NCBI GenBank assembly: GCA_000969725.1
Contig: JXSR01S074696.1
Strand: one strand, 5' to 3'
Source: Ophiothrix spiculata
Taxonomy: Eukaryota; Echinodermata; Ophiuroidea; Amphilepidida; Ophiotrichidae
Length of the DNA stretch: 49,702 nt
Position 1 is the stretch's first letter, and each line of letters opens with the position of its first letter. The notes under the pieces are model-generated. The model searched no databases. It was not told the DNA's origin and saw only the letters and a program-made list of their open reading frames with translations. A program made the position numbers and the translations under genes. Positions 1 through 12,369 of the stretch are shown here, piece after piece.

Positions 1-288
1 TATATTAATGGAAAACTGAAAGGTCCTAGATAATATATACTCAAAAGAGTTTTGAAAAGTTTTTAACTGCGTATATATCATTTGAGGTCGTATCTCAAGT
101 TCTTATGAACTACCAAATATTAAATGCAACAAGTATTCGATATTCAAGTATTTGTTTCATGGCTGAGTAATTCCCCCTTTTTAATTAGTATCTGTACAAA
201 TTCTATTCATTAATATGCAAAGAGATAAATCAATGAATGGATTTAAAGTGGTTTTCTTGTTTGTTTTGCAATACCAAATGATGAGGAT
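1..288. other. Non-coding, nothing recognised
   Basis: AT-rich sequence without a usable open frame, terminal repeats or similarity to the repeat families found elsewhere in the window. Confidence 0.5.
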
Positions 289-319
289 ATGATTAAAAGT
301 CTAAGACACAAAGACCGCT

Positions 320-480
320 CAGATTTGTTACACTCTGTTCTAGATGGGAGGTTGATGGTTCGCACCCTGACCGGTCCACGTCTCTATGTTTCTTTGGGCA
401 AGAAACTTTACTCCAACTACCCATTGTCCCCTCTGCAAATGCTCCTCCTTAGGCGCTGTACAGTGTACACCTGGTGAGAC
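320..480. repeat. Possible dispersed SINE-like repeat fragment
   Basis: A GC-richer island in AT-rich DNA. It carries GGTTCGCACCC at 357-367, one mismatch from the pol III B-box consensus, followed by a 'gggcaagaaacttt' segment that resembles tRNA-related dispersed repeats of animals from memory. No A box, poly-A tail or target duplication was found, so this is tentative. Two overlapping short frames here (289-477 and 386-577) are not treated as genes. Confidence 0.3.
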
Positions 481-2002
481 AAGGAAGGAGAATTACCCAG
501 ATATCAAGAAAGCTTGTGTTATAAATTTTGTCATTTATTTTATAAATTCTCAAATAAATAGATGTAAGCTGCTTTAAAAAGCAATTCTTTTAGAAGTTAG
601 AATATCCCCCTAATACTTCTGTCCGTATCATAGTAAATATATCTGTATTTTCTTCCATCAGAGATCGTATCCAATGCTAATCTATGTCATAGGTAACGTC
701 AAGTTGAATTCCTCAAATTTGAGGGAAAAGACAATTGGAAGTGCTTCTGCAAGCGATAAGTGTAAATAGGACGTTCTCTGATTAAAGATTGCGGGAAACA
801 ATTCTGTGGGCCTAGTTTATGCCTAGACATTGTGACGTCTTTGGGAGAAAAGTGTACCGATATTACTTTACCGAAAATTTGCGAACAAAGAATTGTAAAC
901 GTAGGTTGCGGACAAATGTACGCCTTGTGAATAACTGAATATAAATGAGATAATGAGTCAGTCTCTCTTGTCATATCCATTGAATTGAAAGCAGAAACCG
1001 GAATTGGACACAAGAATGCCAGATTCTCATCTGCTCGTGCTCAACTCTATTCCACATCTTTATTGATTTGAATTTTTAAAAAAAAAATTTTAGCACCAAG
1101 TGGCTCTTCGCATTTATGGTTAACTTACGGTCTACAATTTAAGTTTGATCATATTAACTGATGAATGATACCTGTTCCAAAATAAGTGATACTTATAAGC
1201 ATGAAAATCAAACCAAATCTTTGTTATACTTTGTATTTGTGAATACATCGGCATATATCAAATATACATACTTAACATATTAAGAACATCTTCTTTTCAG
1301 TATACTTGTTCATCTTATCAATTAGCTCTTCTAAAACATCTTAAAGCAAGAATGACGATTTACTGTTTGTTCTTTAAACTGACCGTAACCGTTGTAGTGA
1401 TGCCAAAGCATCACAAAGGCGGACTATGTTTCAATCTGAGAACTTACCCTTATCTTTTAAGTGTTTTCATTGTCAAATGATCAACCAGTCCAGAATCACT
1501 AAGAGGGTAAGAAAAACAAATTTTGAGTATTGAATACTTTACTACAAGTAGTAAGGGTGGAAACCGTAAATGCGAGCCGTAAATGCATCAAACTTAATTT
1601 TGCGCTACAGGTGAAAATGCATGTCAAGGTCGTAATTTGCCGAAAGATAATCAATCAGATAAAAGTAAAATAGAAATGACGTGATAGAATTTGTATATTT
1701 CTTTGAGCTAAAACTACTACTCATTGCCATTCAAATACACTGTCACTAATCAACAGGAAAAAAATGCAAAGGTAAAGTGAACAAAATGCAAACTAAGAAA
1801 AGAGCATGGAACCTATGAAATTCGTTTATCTCAGAGTGACCATCTTATTGTATCTTCTAATGTCAAGATATTTCTTCAAATTCGAAAAAGACGTTTACGT
1901 TCATCATCAGAAAACAAACCCGAGGATTTGTATAAATCCCGATTATTCGTACAAATGGAATCACCAATATTGATTGTGTTTTAAATATAGACATAATATA
2001 TT
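481..2002. other. Non-coding, nothing recognised
   Basis: No supported gene. The longest frame (699-1013, minus, 104 codons) shows no motif and ordinary composition. No terminal inverted repeats were seen. The tail of this stretch is ordinary AT-rich spacer before the element starting at 2003. Confidence 0.45.
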
Positions 2003-2451
2003 ATTGTACCAGGTGTCCACAAAAATGGTTACATGTAGAAAATAATCGTTTGCAAAAACTATAACATTTGGAGAATTCTGAATCTGCATAACTTATGATA
2101 CATACCTTTAATAGATGTTAACAAAATTAAAAATCACAGCATTATTATTTTTTGAGTTATCAAAAAAAATAGATACCTATGTCAGAAATGTTTTTTTTTT
2201 TTTCAAAATTCAACAAATCGAAAGCATGTTCATTTGATGTAATTTTAACCCTCGTTCAACCCATGTGAAACTTGAAATTGACAGACCCAAACTTAGTTAA
2301 CTTTAGGGTCTCTTCTTCCCGTATATAAAAAAATATAATGAAAATCCGACAAGCTGTTACGTAATTGTGACATCATAAATTACTTCACATCTGAAAATCA
2401 TGTCAAAATCTGATTTTAGGCATTTTTTTTGGATGGGGCACCTGGTACAAT
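2003..2451. mobile_element. MITE with ATTGTACCAGGTG termini
   Basis: About 449 bp bounded by a perfect 13-bp terminal inverted repeat: ATTGTACCAGGTG at the left and CACCTGGTACAAT at the right end (2439-2451). The interior has no coding potential, so the element is non-autonomous. The target duplication is unclear because both flanks are A/T runs. Superfamily not assigned. Confidence 0.65.
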
Positions 2452-2461
2452 GTTATAAAAC

Positions 2462-2840
2462 ATGCTGTATATGCAGATTCACTTTAAATCAATAATAATA
2501 TTCGGAAATTAAATCAATAGGAAATGACTACAAAATGCCATGATTAAACTGACGTCATGAGTTAATGAAATCTAATTGAAAAAATCATTTATTTCAAAAT
2601 ATATCTGAAGTTTTAACGTGAATGAGAACTAATCACTAATTAAATTAGATGTCATTATATTATTTGTCTTCATTAAGATCATATAAATATGCAGATTTAA
2701 CCTTAAAATCAGTAATGATATTAATAACATAAAAATAATAACAAAAAGACCTTGGTTAAAAACCTTAACTGACGTCAAACATGAATAATATTTAATTGAA
2801 AATAAATTATTTCTAATGAAAACATTTTTCATCATTGAGA
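2462..2840. repeat. Two degenerate copies of a B-unit end segment
   Basis: The segments 2470-2600 and 2690-2830 resemble each other: both start near 'tatgcagatt', carry 'aactgacgtca' and end in 'taattgaaaa...tttattt'. The same landmarks recur at the ends of family B units near 8410 and 11330. They are probably the remnant of an earlier B copy plus a local tandem duplication of about 230 bp. A 68-codon minus-strand frame here (2629-2835) is T-rich noise. Confidence 0.5.
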
Positions 2841-2883
2841 AAGGATAAGTAATTGATCAATTTTGCACGATTGAAGAACTTGA

Positions 2884-3425
2884 TTAAAGGGACTAGCCTA
2901 GATTCCACATAGAATTAAAAACTTATGGAAATGCTTTAAATAAAGCTTAAAAGTGTAGTAAAATTCAAAAAAGTACAAAAATGTACACAGAAATGGCTCA
3001 AATTGACAGCGAATTGATTTGCAATATCTCTATATGTGATGGTGGTGTGACTATCCGGTGTTTTCTAAATCCTAAATTTGTACCTCAGTCTGGATTAACA
3101 AGATAAAAGATCAAATAAAGCTCTTGGAGATAAGTTAATACGAAGAGAAAAAAGAAACAATTTTATCAAAATTATTTTATTTACCCACCACAGGTATAGA
3201 AACAAGATCGTTTTAAAATTTGAAACTAGAAACACTTTTTCAACCATTTTTTGTCGCCGGCGACAAACAATTCAGCTGGTAAATAATTTCATTTTTTTCC
3301 TCTGTTACACAAATTCAGCAGAAACAACTGGTAGGATATGTTAGTATAATCATGTACTATCGATACATGTGAAAAAAATATATAGTCAGAAAATCGGCGG
3401 ACAGGATCTAGGCCAGTCCCTTTAA
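2884..3425. mobile_element. TTAA-type MITE, T2/Kolobok-like
   Basis: A 542-bp element starting TTAAAGGGACTAGCCTAG and ending in the near-inverse CTAGGCCAGTCCCTTTAA, so TIRs of about 20 bp abut TTAA on both sides. A TTAA target and a TTAAAGG start match the published T2 MITE signature (TTAAAGGRR) placed in the Kolobok superfamily. There is no transposase. Near the middle sits a perfect 18-bp palindrome, TTTGTCGCCGGCGACAAA (3250-3267). Confidence 0.7.
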
Positions 3426-4369
3426 GTAAAAAGTAACTCTATTAATGACCATATAAAACTATATACATTACGCGTAAATAACCAATATGAATTCTTTAGT
3501 GAAATATGTAACATATGATGCATCTGATTGTAAATAACAGTAATGCCTTTTATTTTAGCAGGAAACTCCAATAACCATCAAAGAAGTATTTTTGTTAAAT
3601 TCAATTCCGAATAGAGTAGAAGAACTGAACTTGATCCCATCTGTTTAAACATATATATATTATGATTTGCATTTAATTTTATTCGATTTTAACCACTTTC
3701 ACTTTATTTCCTATTTCACTCAAGTAGATTATTTTGTAAAATATGTAACCATTAATACCGGATGTCTTCTAATGACATCTCTGCATTACAGTGTTAAAGA
3801 GGATGCGAGATGTTAATTAAAGGCGACAACTCAAGAGATCGAACTCTGTTCTGAGAACAATGGATTTAAGGGCAGAGAAACTCGTTAAAGTCAGCTCCGA
3901 GGAAATGACTAAAAATACTGTTTGAAAAAATTAACGGGTTTTTTTTTCATGTTTGAACAGTTTATATTAGTAAATATAAAGCATCGTAAACGAATGGAAG
4001 ATAATTGGGAATATCTAGGGATGGAAAGATGATGCACAGCTATCGTTTGTATTACTTCATTTTTTAATTTGAAAGTATTACAATTTCAAGATTCATATAC
4101 TTTTTCAAATAATACTCTTCAATAATCATGTCTCATAAGAATATCATTTTTACGCATCTCTTTACGACACTTTCCTAGTGTTTTAATCAAAATCAACCTT
4201 GTTTAAACAGTTTACTAAATTATACATGTATATCATGTATATTAGCTTTGATAAAGAATCTCACGCGTAATTAAACAGCTACTGTCTTTGAACATGGGCT
4301 ATTATTTATTCATTTATTCATTTATATTACACTAAACCAAACAAAGAGTCGCGTATTTCAATCACGCTA

Positions 4370-4530
4370 TTGGATTTCTTGTCGCCATAAACACTTTGAT
4401 ACCATCAATACAACTAATAAATATCTACTTGGTAACAAAATACATACATTAGTTCGGTGAGAGTTAGGTGATGCTCAAATGATTTGATTGTTAGAGTTAA
4501 AACAAAAGTCAAGGAATTAAGTGATGTGTA
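4370..4530. other. Conserved B island, copy 1 (stem-loop broken)
   Basis: About 150 bp that stays near 95% identical by eye across the three B copies, far above the flanks. It holds TTGTCGCCA (4379-4387) and a diverged right arm TGGTAACAA (4430-4438), separated by the same 42 nt as in the other copies. Two substitutions in the right arm weaken the hairpin here. It may be a structured RNA, a regulatory element or a gene-conversion patch; the sequence does not decide. Confidence 0.5.
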
Positions 4531-4541
4531 ATTGTTGAACT

Positions 4542-5016
4542 GTGCATAAGGGGGTCCATATGGACCCATGAAGCGCAACATAACCCACTAAACCTGTAAA
4601 ATGTAATAATTGTCAAGGTAGGGGTTGCGCATGTTTTGATGCGTCGAGATATTTGGCATAAACTGATAAAATGATGGCACTGTTCAAATTTTGTTTTGTT
4701 TCTAAAACCAAAACGAAACTTTTTAAAAGTTTTCAGTGTTTCAGCAATGTATTTGAAAAATTCCTTTAGGAAGCAGATTTCAAATTTTTGGCGGGAATTG
4801 TTTTGGAAATATGAACATTTGACACGAATTAGATATCTGGCCGCCATTTTAAAACGGAATGACGGATTGTTATTTTATTTTTTGTTTCATATGAAGTATA
4901 TTGAGTTGGTACATCACTGTGTACAGTTTTAAAGATAAAGATAAATACTGTGGAGAACATTGTTTTTAAAGCGATCAAAATCTTGGGTCCATATGCATCC
5001 CCCCCCCCTTATGCAC
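4542..5016. mobile_element. MITE with GTGCATAAGGGGG termini
   Basis: About 475 bp. The left end reads GTGCATAAGGGGGTCCATAT and the right end is its inverse with an expanded C run (tgggtccatatgcat, ten C, ttatgcac). It is absent from the matching position in B copies 2 and 3. The interior contains an E2F-like TTGGCGGGAA (4788-4797). The two overlapping open frames on opposite strands (4509-4847 and 4696-4932) lie inside it and are judged spurious. Superfamily not assigned. Confidence 0.65.
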
Positions 5017-5540
5017 TAACGGGATGCTAAAACACCTTATGCACTTAAGTGTTAATGGAATGTGTTTGACTTGTTCCTGAACTTGTCATATATAATTAAT
5101 GTTGTTGAGATAAAAAGAGACTTGTTTGTTTAATTATTAAGTGCCACTTTTACTTTACAAACTGGTAACCAGACATGCAAAATAACAAAATTCGCAGAAT
5201 TTATTATCGCAACAAATTCACTTTATTGAGACACTATTTGAAAGGGACAATTTATGATCCACTTATCACCTGAAGGTCACCTCAATCAAAAAAAAAATTA
5301 GCTGGTAAGAATCCTTGACTGGTAGAAGGTACAATCCCCAAACCATTCTTTCAAATGTACTTGCATTTTCGAGACAAATTAGAAAATTTACCATGTTCTA
5401 ATATTATCGGGGGCCCCTACAGTAATTACAGAACAGTAACCTATTGGGATTTTCCAAATGTTGAAAAGCTTGTAACTTGAAAATGAAAGATCGGAATCAA
5501 GTGACATTTTAAGCATATGTGTATCTTTTACTCTTCCTAT

Positions 5541-5713
5541 TACAGTGTAACCTCGTTAATACAAAATATGTTAACAAAAAAAACACCTGATAACACAAAA
5601 TGGTTGTTTGGTCCCAAATGTGAATTTTCTATGCGAATTTAGTTAGTTAACACAAAATCCTGATAACACAAACTAAAATCGTTGTGATTGCGTGTTAACG
5701 AGGTTCCACTGTA
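5541..5713. mobile_element. Pogo/Tigger-like MITE
   Basis: A 173-bp element with inverted ends CAGTGTAACCTCGTTAA and TTAACGAGGTTCCACTG, flanked by TA on both sides. TIRs of the CAGT..AACCTCG type with a TA target are typical of pogo/Tigger elements of the Tc1-mariner superfamily. The interior has repeated 'taacacaaa' motifs and no open frame, so it is a deletion derivative. It is absent from the other B copies. Confidence 0.75.
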
Positions 5714-6039
5714 TTTAGCTAGAAAAGAGAGGATGTTCTTGTCACAGCCAAATCATGAATTGCACCTTTAATTAAAAAATAAGCCCCTTGTCAGTACTTT
5801 CAAATACTTGCTGCTACTAACAACATAATAAGAACAAACAAGAGAATACTTAGCAACCTTCTAACGATAACAAAGTAATACAACAAAAACACACGAAAAC
5901 AACGAAACCCTTGGCAACAAACAAACCGTAACTATCAAATTGGGTTAAGGAATCAAGTGAAGTGAAAATTATTTTCTCGGTTAATCAGCAAATTAACTTT
6001 CATTAGATGCAGCAGAATGGAGATAGTTGTCTGTACAAT

Positions 6040-6986
6040 CTCCACAGACAGGACTACAATTCTGCACTACAAAGTAAAAACGCGCTATTTGCATTTATAA
6101 AGCATAGCAGATACTTACTATAACTGTGCAATTTCACTTCAATCCAATCCCATGCTAAATGGTTGTATTTGCATATGTTTGATATAGTAGATGCTCCTTT
6201 TAGGTATGACATTTAATTTATGAATAGACTTGGTCAAGTCCTTTGGGTGTCCCTTTATCCTTAGGCCTATATCTTTGGCTTGGGATTGTAATCCTATTCC
6301 TTAAGTTTTTCCCCTTTTTTTCATGTTTGTTTTAAATTTTAAATTTCTTTTCTTTTTTCTTTTAGATTTAGATTTAAATTTTCATTTTATTCATTTTTTA
6401 ATTTCAGTTTGTATAGTTTTTAATATCGAAGGTTAGATTCCATTTTCCATTTGTATGTTTTATTGTTATACTTCTTTTTCCATTTTCATCAACACCACAA
6501 AGATTCCCAAAATAAAACTGCATATTGCCCTTAAGATAACAGCATTATGTAATATGTTCTTATACATACATCAAAGCTTGTCAAGTTTATCCATTTCCTG
6601 GCCTGGGTCAAAGTCATTCCAAGTCCAACTACTTCAATACCTCAAGGTCCTAACTAACTGTATCAAAATTATTTATCCACTTCAAACCACCAGATCAGAG
6701 ATCTATATATCTACCTTTGGCCAGCTAATAGATTTTCACGTTCATGGAATACTTTAATACAACGGGAGAGGAAACTTTTTCATGGAATACTATAGTTTAC
6801 AACATGTACAAGAGGAGAGGAAGAAAACATGTTAAACATTAGGCCTATGATTTTTACCATCAAAAGCCTGCCATGGGCCTCAAACTGAGGCTAATTTATG
6901 AAAGAGAATTGATCGTTTGCTCATTTTGCAGTATTTCTGAAAGTGAAAAGGAAGTAATCGGCTAACCAGGATGATTACGTTTGCCA
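6040..6986. other. Copy-specific non-coding DNA
   Basis: This stretch separates the mid and distal parts of B copy 1 and is not matched in copies 2 and 3. It contains a T-rich tract (6300-6420) and a moderately GC-richer block (6570-6900). The 100-codon frame at 6455-6757 has no motif. No terminal repeats were found, so the origin is unknown. Confidence 0.4.
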
Positions 6987-7368
6987 TACACTCTTAAAAT
7001 GAAAAGAGTGAACAGTCACTCTTTCTTAGAGTGATATTTTAGAGTGAAATCGCACTTTTAAAGAGTGAAATGTCACTCTTATAGAGTTATAATTCACTCT
7101 TTGAGGGAGTGAAAATTGTCACTCTTTTAAAGATTGGTCACTGATACCGCTCTTTTGAAAAGAGCCATATCAGTGACCAATCTTTAAAAGAGTGACAATT
7201 TTCACTCCCTCAAAGAGTGAATTATAACTCTATAAGAGTGACATTTCACTCTTTAAGAGTGAAACCCCGTTCGATTTCACTCGAAAAGAGTAAAATGTCA
7301 CTCTTTTGGAGTGAAAAAAAATCACTCTAAGAAAGAGTGACCGCTCACTCTTTTCTTTTAAGAGTGTA
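6987..7368. mobile_element. Palindromic MITE built of AGAGTGA repeats
   Basis: A 382-bp foldback flanked by TA, with ends TACACTCTTAAAA and TTTTAAGAGTGTA. The inner arms 7058-7146 and 7168-7256 are perfect inverse complements over 89 nt and close on GCTCTTTTGAAAAGAGC. Most of the element is iterated AGAGTGA and its complement TCACTCT, in both orientations. It has no coding capacity. Perfect inner arms suggest recent insertion or arm-to-arm conversion. The terminus is shared with the element at 34990-35182. Confidence 0.85.
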
Positions 7369-8480
7369 GCTACGTACAATAGACCACTTTCGTATGTACG
7401 ATAACGCATCTTGAAAGTACCGTTAAGTGCGCAATGCGCAGAACTTATGATAAGGTTGCTTGCTCACTTTGCGGTACTTTCTAGATGGGACAGACGACAG
7501 TGTTTTATAAAGCGACTAAACAGTTTAAAAAGGGCAAATATGTACTGTCGCAGCAAAAGGATGCAGTCGTCTGCTGATACTTCTGGATTGGTGTGAATTT
7601 CATTCAAGCATTTGAAGCTATTTAGTAGCAACATTTTGTATTACTTACCAAAAATGACATGTTAAAATGATTTAATGTCTATGCTTTGCATGCCTTAATG
7701 AACAAGTAATCTTTTTATCCATTTATTGTTGCTTTGCACAAGGTATCTAGCTCTATTGGTTTTGACAATGACAAGAGTTATTTTATCTTTTCTAGTATTG
7801 ATGCCTGTTGATTTGCATATAATGTTTGTAAATCAGAAAAAGTGCATGTCGACAAGTGTTCCCTTTTGACGAGACACAAATATTAATTGTGACCATTTTT
7901 ATACTAAGCTAACATCAATTGTTTCAAGCCTTTGCATCAGGGCATGAGATTAGAATTTCTAGTCTCCTTTCTGACGAGGTAAGGTACTGTATAAGAGTAA
8001 AATTATTGCAAACTATTTGTTGCTAAGTCGGGTTTGAGTGGCCGTTGAGAGTGTCCCCTACAGATCAACCTAAATAAGTAAATAAGAATAAACATAAAAC
8101 ACGTGATTCTGTAATGCTTGTTCGGTATGTTTTTCACATGTTTCGAAAAATCTTATGTCACTATCTTTCATTAGTTAGTACTTCATGAGCCTAATGAATG
8201 TCTTGTTAATGTATGGAAGTTCGTGGCCTAAGTTTTGTTTGATTGAATATTACTACAAAAGAAATCCAAAATCCTCTTTGTTGTAGGGATGAAAGTCGAT
8301 ATCTTGGAATCATACTGGTATCATATTATCTATTTATTTTTTTAATGAAATAATTATTATTCATCAAAATTACGTACAATATAGAAGGTAACAACAAACA
8401 AACCTTGATTAAATATCAAAACTGACGTCATACGTGAATAATAACTAATTGTTTACTATTTATTTCTAAAGTTACATTCA

Positions 8481-9280
8481 AGATGTTTAATGAGACTGAA
8501 TAAGTAATTAAGCAGCCATTTGATGTCATCATGTTTTTTATTCTCATTCAGGTAGTGATTTTTGCATGATTATATCCCGGGGATTATATTTCATGAATAT
8601 GGGTTGCTTCATCCGGATAAAGACCATGATTCGATTTAAATGGCATAAAAATCGATTTTAAATCTTAAGCTTGATAATGTTAGGACGTAACAAGCAAAAA
8701 GTTACAAATGTCAGAGTATTAATGGTCACATGAAACTTCATTATAACATTACCATGATTACATACAAAAGTACGGTATTAAAGGATACTAGCACAATTTC
8801 AAAGATCTTATGTTTCAGTTTCCCATAAAATTTCAGATTATTAAATATTAGTTGAATCGAATCAGTACTACCGTTTAGATTCGATGAGATTTTTTTTTTG
8901 TATTTCACAGTTGTTTTTACTTCGTCTTGCAAATCTTTTTATGGTTGCCATTATTAGGCTATATTTATTATTTTTTCAACTGATATCTATAAAATGGAAC
9001 ATTTTTTCAGCTGTGAAATTTTGCTTTGGTTATGAGTAAACTATAGTCGATATTTTGATCTCAAGATCTCAAAATGTTTGAAAAAAGCAATTGTAATAAG
9101 ATTGCACTGCATATTATGCATCGTCTAAAAAGAATGTGAAATCAAACAACACTGATGGTTTTTATTTCTCTTGAACTTTGAAAAATGTTTATGTCCACCT
9201 ATTTTTTATCATTCAAGTGTCTTTAAATTGTTTGTAACAAAAATGTAAGTAACAAAAACATCCAGAGGTTATTAGCACTT
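8481..9280. other. Spacer between B copies 1 and 2
   Basis: AT-rich DNA without recognised elements. A 63-codon minus-strand frame (8741-8932) is low-complexity. A small palindrome-like 'atatcccggggattatat' lies at about 8571-8588. Confidence 0.4.
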
Positions 9281-9779
9281 CCCTGAATTTCACAGCGTTG
9301 GGAAATGAGAATGGAAATTCATTCCATGCGTGATTTAAATTTAATGTGACAACTCTAAATGTTGAACTATATTCTAGGAACACATAATTTGAAAATATTT
9401 AAACATGGCATGACGTTGCACATTATAATTTCAAAAGAATACAGGTAAGTATTGTTTGATGTGTTTATTATATTACAATGTACGTATATGAATATTCAAG
9501 TACCTTCAAACGTACTTAACATTTTGATAATCATTTCTCTTCCTAGGATAAGCACTTTCTCTATGTTCTTAGAATGAACCTTGTTCAAACAATTTACTTT
9601 ACAGTATATCTTTATTGGTTTTCTAAATAAATTTTACGCTTAATTAAGCAGCTACTGGCTTTGAACATGAAATGTTATTATTCATATATCCATTTACATT
9701 ACACGAAGAAACCCAACAAAGAAATGGTAAAACTATTAATCATCTAAGTGCATATCTCGCATGTTCATATCACGCTACT

Positions 9780-9940
9780 GGGTGCCTTGTCGCCATAAAC
9801 ACTTTGATGCTATTAATACAACTAATAAATATCTACTTGGCGACAAAATACATACAATTAGTTCGGGTGAGAGTTAGGTGATGCCTAAATGATTTGATTG
9901 TTAGAGTTAAAACAAAAGTCAAGGAATTAAGTGATGCGCA
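9780..9940. other. Conserved B island, copy 2 (intact stem-loop)
   Basis: The arms TTGTCGCCA (9787-9795) and TGGCGACAA (9838-9846) form a perfect 9-bp stem around a 42-nt loop beginning 'taaacactttgatgc'. The island continues through 'agttcggg.gagagttaggtgatg' and 'gttaaaacaaaagtcaagg', nearly unchanged between copies. Function unknown. Confidence 0.5.
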
Positions 9941-10582
9941 ATCCTAACCGACCATAAGTTAATGGAATGTGTTTGACTTGTTCTTCACCTTGTCATATCC
10001 AATTATATTCATCGTGGTTATTTAAGTAAAAGTGACTGTTTGCATAATTATTAAGTGTCACTTTTACTAAACAAACTGGTTATCAGACATGTAAAATAAT
10101 AAAATTCGCTCTATTGTGGTACTGCACTTCAAATAATAATCAAAGATTTATTAAAATAATTGATGTTCTTTCGTGCTAATGCGTGAGAATTTGTATATCT
10201 TGTCAATATCATAATTTCTATTGTATTAACAGCATGACAGGATAATAAGATCCACGAACAAGAAAATACTTGGAAACCAACTTACGATAACAACTGAATT
10301 ATTCAGTAAATACGACAATGATACCACAATAAAAGAAAGGTACGCATAGCAACATACAAACAGTTACTATAAGCTTAGAATAAACATCAAGTGATGTGAA
10401 AATTAATTTTTGAATTGATTGAAAACATGTATAGATGCAGGAAAATGAAGACTATTTAGTCTCCATAGACCTGTCAAATGCTGTCAAGAATCTCAACTCC
10501 GAATATCGATGACTCTGTCATGGTCGAGATTCTAAAGCTGATACACCGATTTTTTTGTATACTTTTCACATGAAATATTCGG

Positions 10583-10740
10583 TTAAAGGAGCTTGGTTTT
10601 ATTTCATATATATCGCCCAAACGGAACATAACTCAACCATGAGATTTCACATGGGGTATGAGGAAAACTATGAGCAATATGTTGGTTCCAAAATCTCAAA
10701 AGTTTAAAAAATGTTGAGGCATTCGCGCCAAATCCTTTAA
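10583..10740. mobile_element. Short TTAA-type MITE, T2-like
   Basis: A 158-bp segment bounded by TTAAAGGAGCTTGG and CCAAATCCTTTAA, so it is flanked by TTAA with a short imperfect TIR starting AAGGA. This is compatible with the T2 (Kolobok) MITE signature, like the longer element at 2884. Near its right end it contains TTCGCGCCAAA, a strong E2F-type match. It is absent from B copies 1 and 3. Confidence 0.55.
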
Positions 10741-12369
10741 CACCGCCAGTGGTAAGAGCAACGATAAGGCGGATTCTGTTGTTGCTTTATTGCGTAAAGC
10801 CGCGGCAATATATTGTACTTAAAATTGAAACAATCTTTAAACAAATTCAGGTTATTGCGACCGAAATTGCAACAGTTACAAGCTGTGAAATCAGTTTGAG
10901 AGCAGGCAAAACGACAAATTTGAACGACCAGGGTAACATAACTACATGCAATAAAGCAGCTTTTGTTAAAAATTAAAGAACAAACATTAATTGTTATTAT
11001 TTCGATTGTACTATAAAAAGATCAACCGATTCATCACATGTCAGTCAGAAATACTTGTTTGATATGTTTTTCACATCTTTTACGAGCTATCTTAGTATCA
11101 GTATCAGTATCTAACATTAAAGCTGGTGCTTCACAAGCTCGATTTCCATTGTAAAGTAAACCAAATGTGTTTAATTAAATGTTGATACAAAAGAAATCAA
11201 AGATCCTCTTTGTTATAGGGATGATATAAGATCACTGCTGGTAAAAAAATAATAAAAATAGAATTTATTATCCGTCAAATTACGTGCAATAGAAAGAAAA
11301 ATCAACATAAAGGCCTTGATTCAATACCAAAACTGACGCCATACGTGAATGATACCTAATTTCAAAACCAAAATATATTTGTTTGAGACAGAAACAGTAT
11401 TGAACATTAAATCTCATATTTTCCAATATTTGTAACCAAAATGTTTAAAGTTACTACCTATAAATACCAATTTTAATGAAACCCGATGTTTTAACAGTTC
11501 TCTGAAATTTACAATGTTGAACAACGAGATTGGAAATGCAATTATGCGGGAATTAATGCAATGTGACAACCCAAAATGTTGAACTTTGTTCTTAGAAAAA
11601 CAAATTTTAAGGCAGGGAAATCCCTCAAAGTGCATAATAAGCTCAGAGTCAAAGTTAGAAATAAAACTATTTGAAAATTAAAATATAAAAATACCACTTT
11701 AGGAATTATGATTTATTGAAATAATGTTATGGATGTGAGGAATGGATATTATGGGTATGTGAAGATTGAAATAAATTTGAAAATTCCAACTAGTTTTTAT
11801 TTAACGTGTTTTAGTAAGTAAGAGGTTTACAAATTTTATCAATTTAAGGTCACCTTTTCAGCTCGATTATTTTTTTTTTCTAATACTGTGTAAACTAATT
11901 GAAACATTCAACTAATCATTTCTTGTTCTTCGTATATTTCCGTCAGTGCTAAATCTTTAAATAATTAATATTAAATGTAAAATAAAGATGCACAAACTGG
12001 TTCCAAATCCCAAGGGGTGCCGAATTGGATGTTTTTAATTTGTGCGTGTTTTACAAATTATATAAATTCAAGGTTCACATACCTTTGCAAGTTGGCATTT
12101 TAACATTTATTTCCCTTATGTCTCCTGGTATTGCTTTAAGTTAACATTCTTAAATGGTTTTAAACACAAAATTGACAATGTTTAAACATTTTACATAACG
12201 ATATATCGTTAGTCGTTTTCTTAAAGAATCTCACGCTTAATTAAACAGTCGCTCTTTTTGAAAATGTGTGTTATTTATTTATTCATTTACATTACACCAA
12301 ACCAAACAACGAAATGATACCATTATTAATCATCTAAGCGCACATCTCGCCTTTTTCTATCACACTAAT

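Larger units (their letters stand above)
3780..8480. repeat. Family B unit, copy 1 (with three insertions)
   Basis: First of three tandem non-coding units. Landmarks shared with copies 2 and 3, in order, are: a 'gaac...ctgttct' head (3840), the conserved stem-loop island (4370-4530), 'taattattaagtg.cactttta' (5125), 'aatacttagcaac' (5847), a 'tgtttttcacatg' block (8130) and 'cctctttgttg.a.ggatga' (8273). It is longer than its paralogs because of elements at 4542-5016, 5541-5713 and 6987-7368, and unmatched DNA around 6100-6980. No coding potential is conserved between copies. Confidence 0.7.
9280..11360. repeat. Family B unit, copy 2
   Basis: The head at 9290-9400 ('gcgttgggaaatgagaatgg', then 'tgttgaactatattct') matches 11515-11600 of copy 3. 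The stem-loop island, the lysine/asparagine-poor spacer blocks, the 'gtttttcacat' block (11060) and 'gatcctctttgttatagg' (11201) follow in the same order as in copies 1 and 3. A 69-codon frame at 9672-9881 and its counterpart in copy 3 (12268-12471) stay open because they span the conserved island. Copy 1 does not preserve it, so it is not called as a gene. Confidence 0.7.

Noticed and set aside
699-1013. 104-codon minus-strand frame
   Set aside because: No domain, no paralog, no splice or start context; treated as chance.
955-1060. Possible LTR end ('tataaatgagataatgagtc...')
   Set aside because: No paired LTR, primer-binding site or polypurine tract could be found.
9672-9881. 69-codon frame conserved with 12268-12471
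   Set aside because: Tempting because the C-terminal peptides match, but conservation tracks the non-coding stem-loop island, and B copy 1 lacks the frame.
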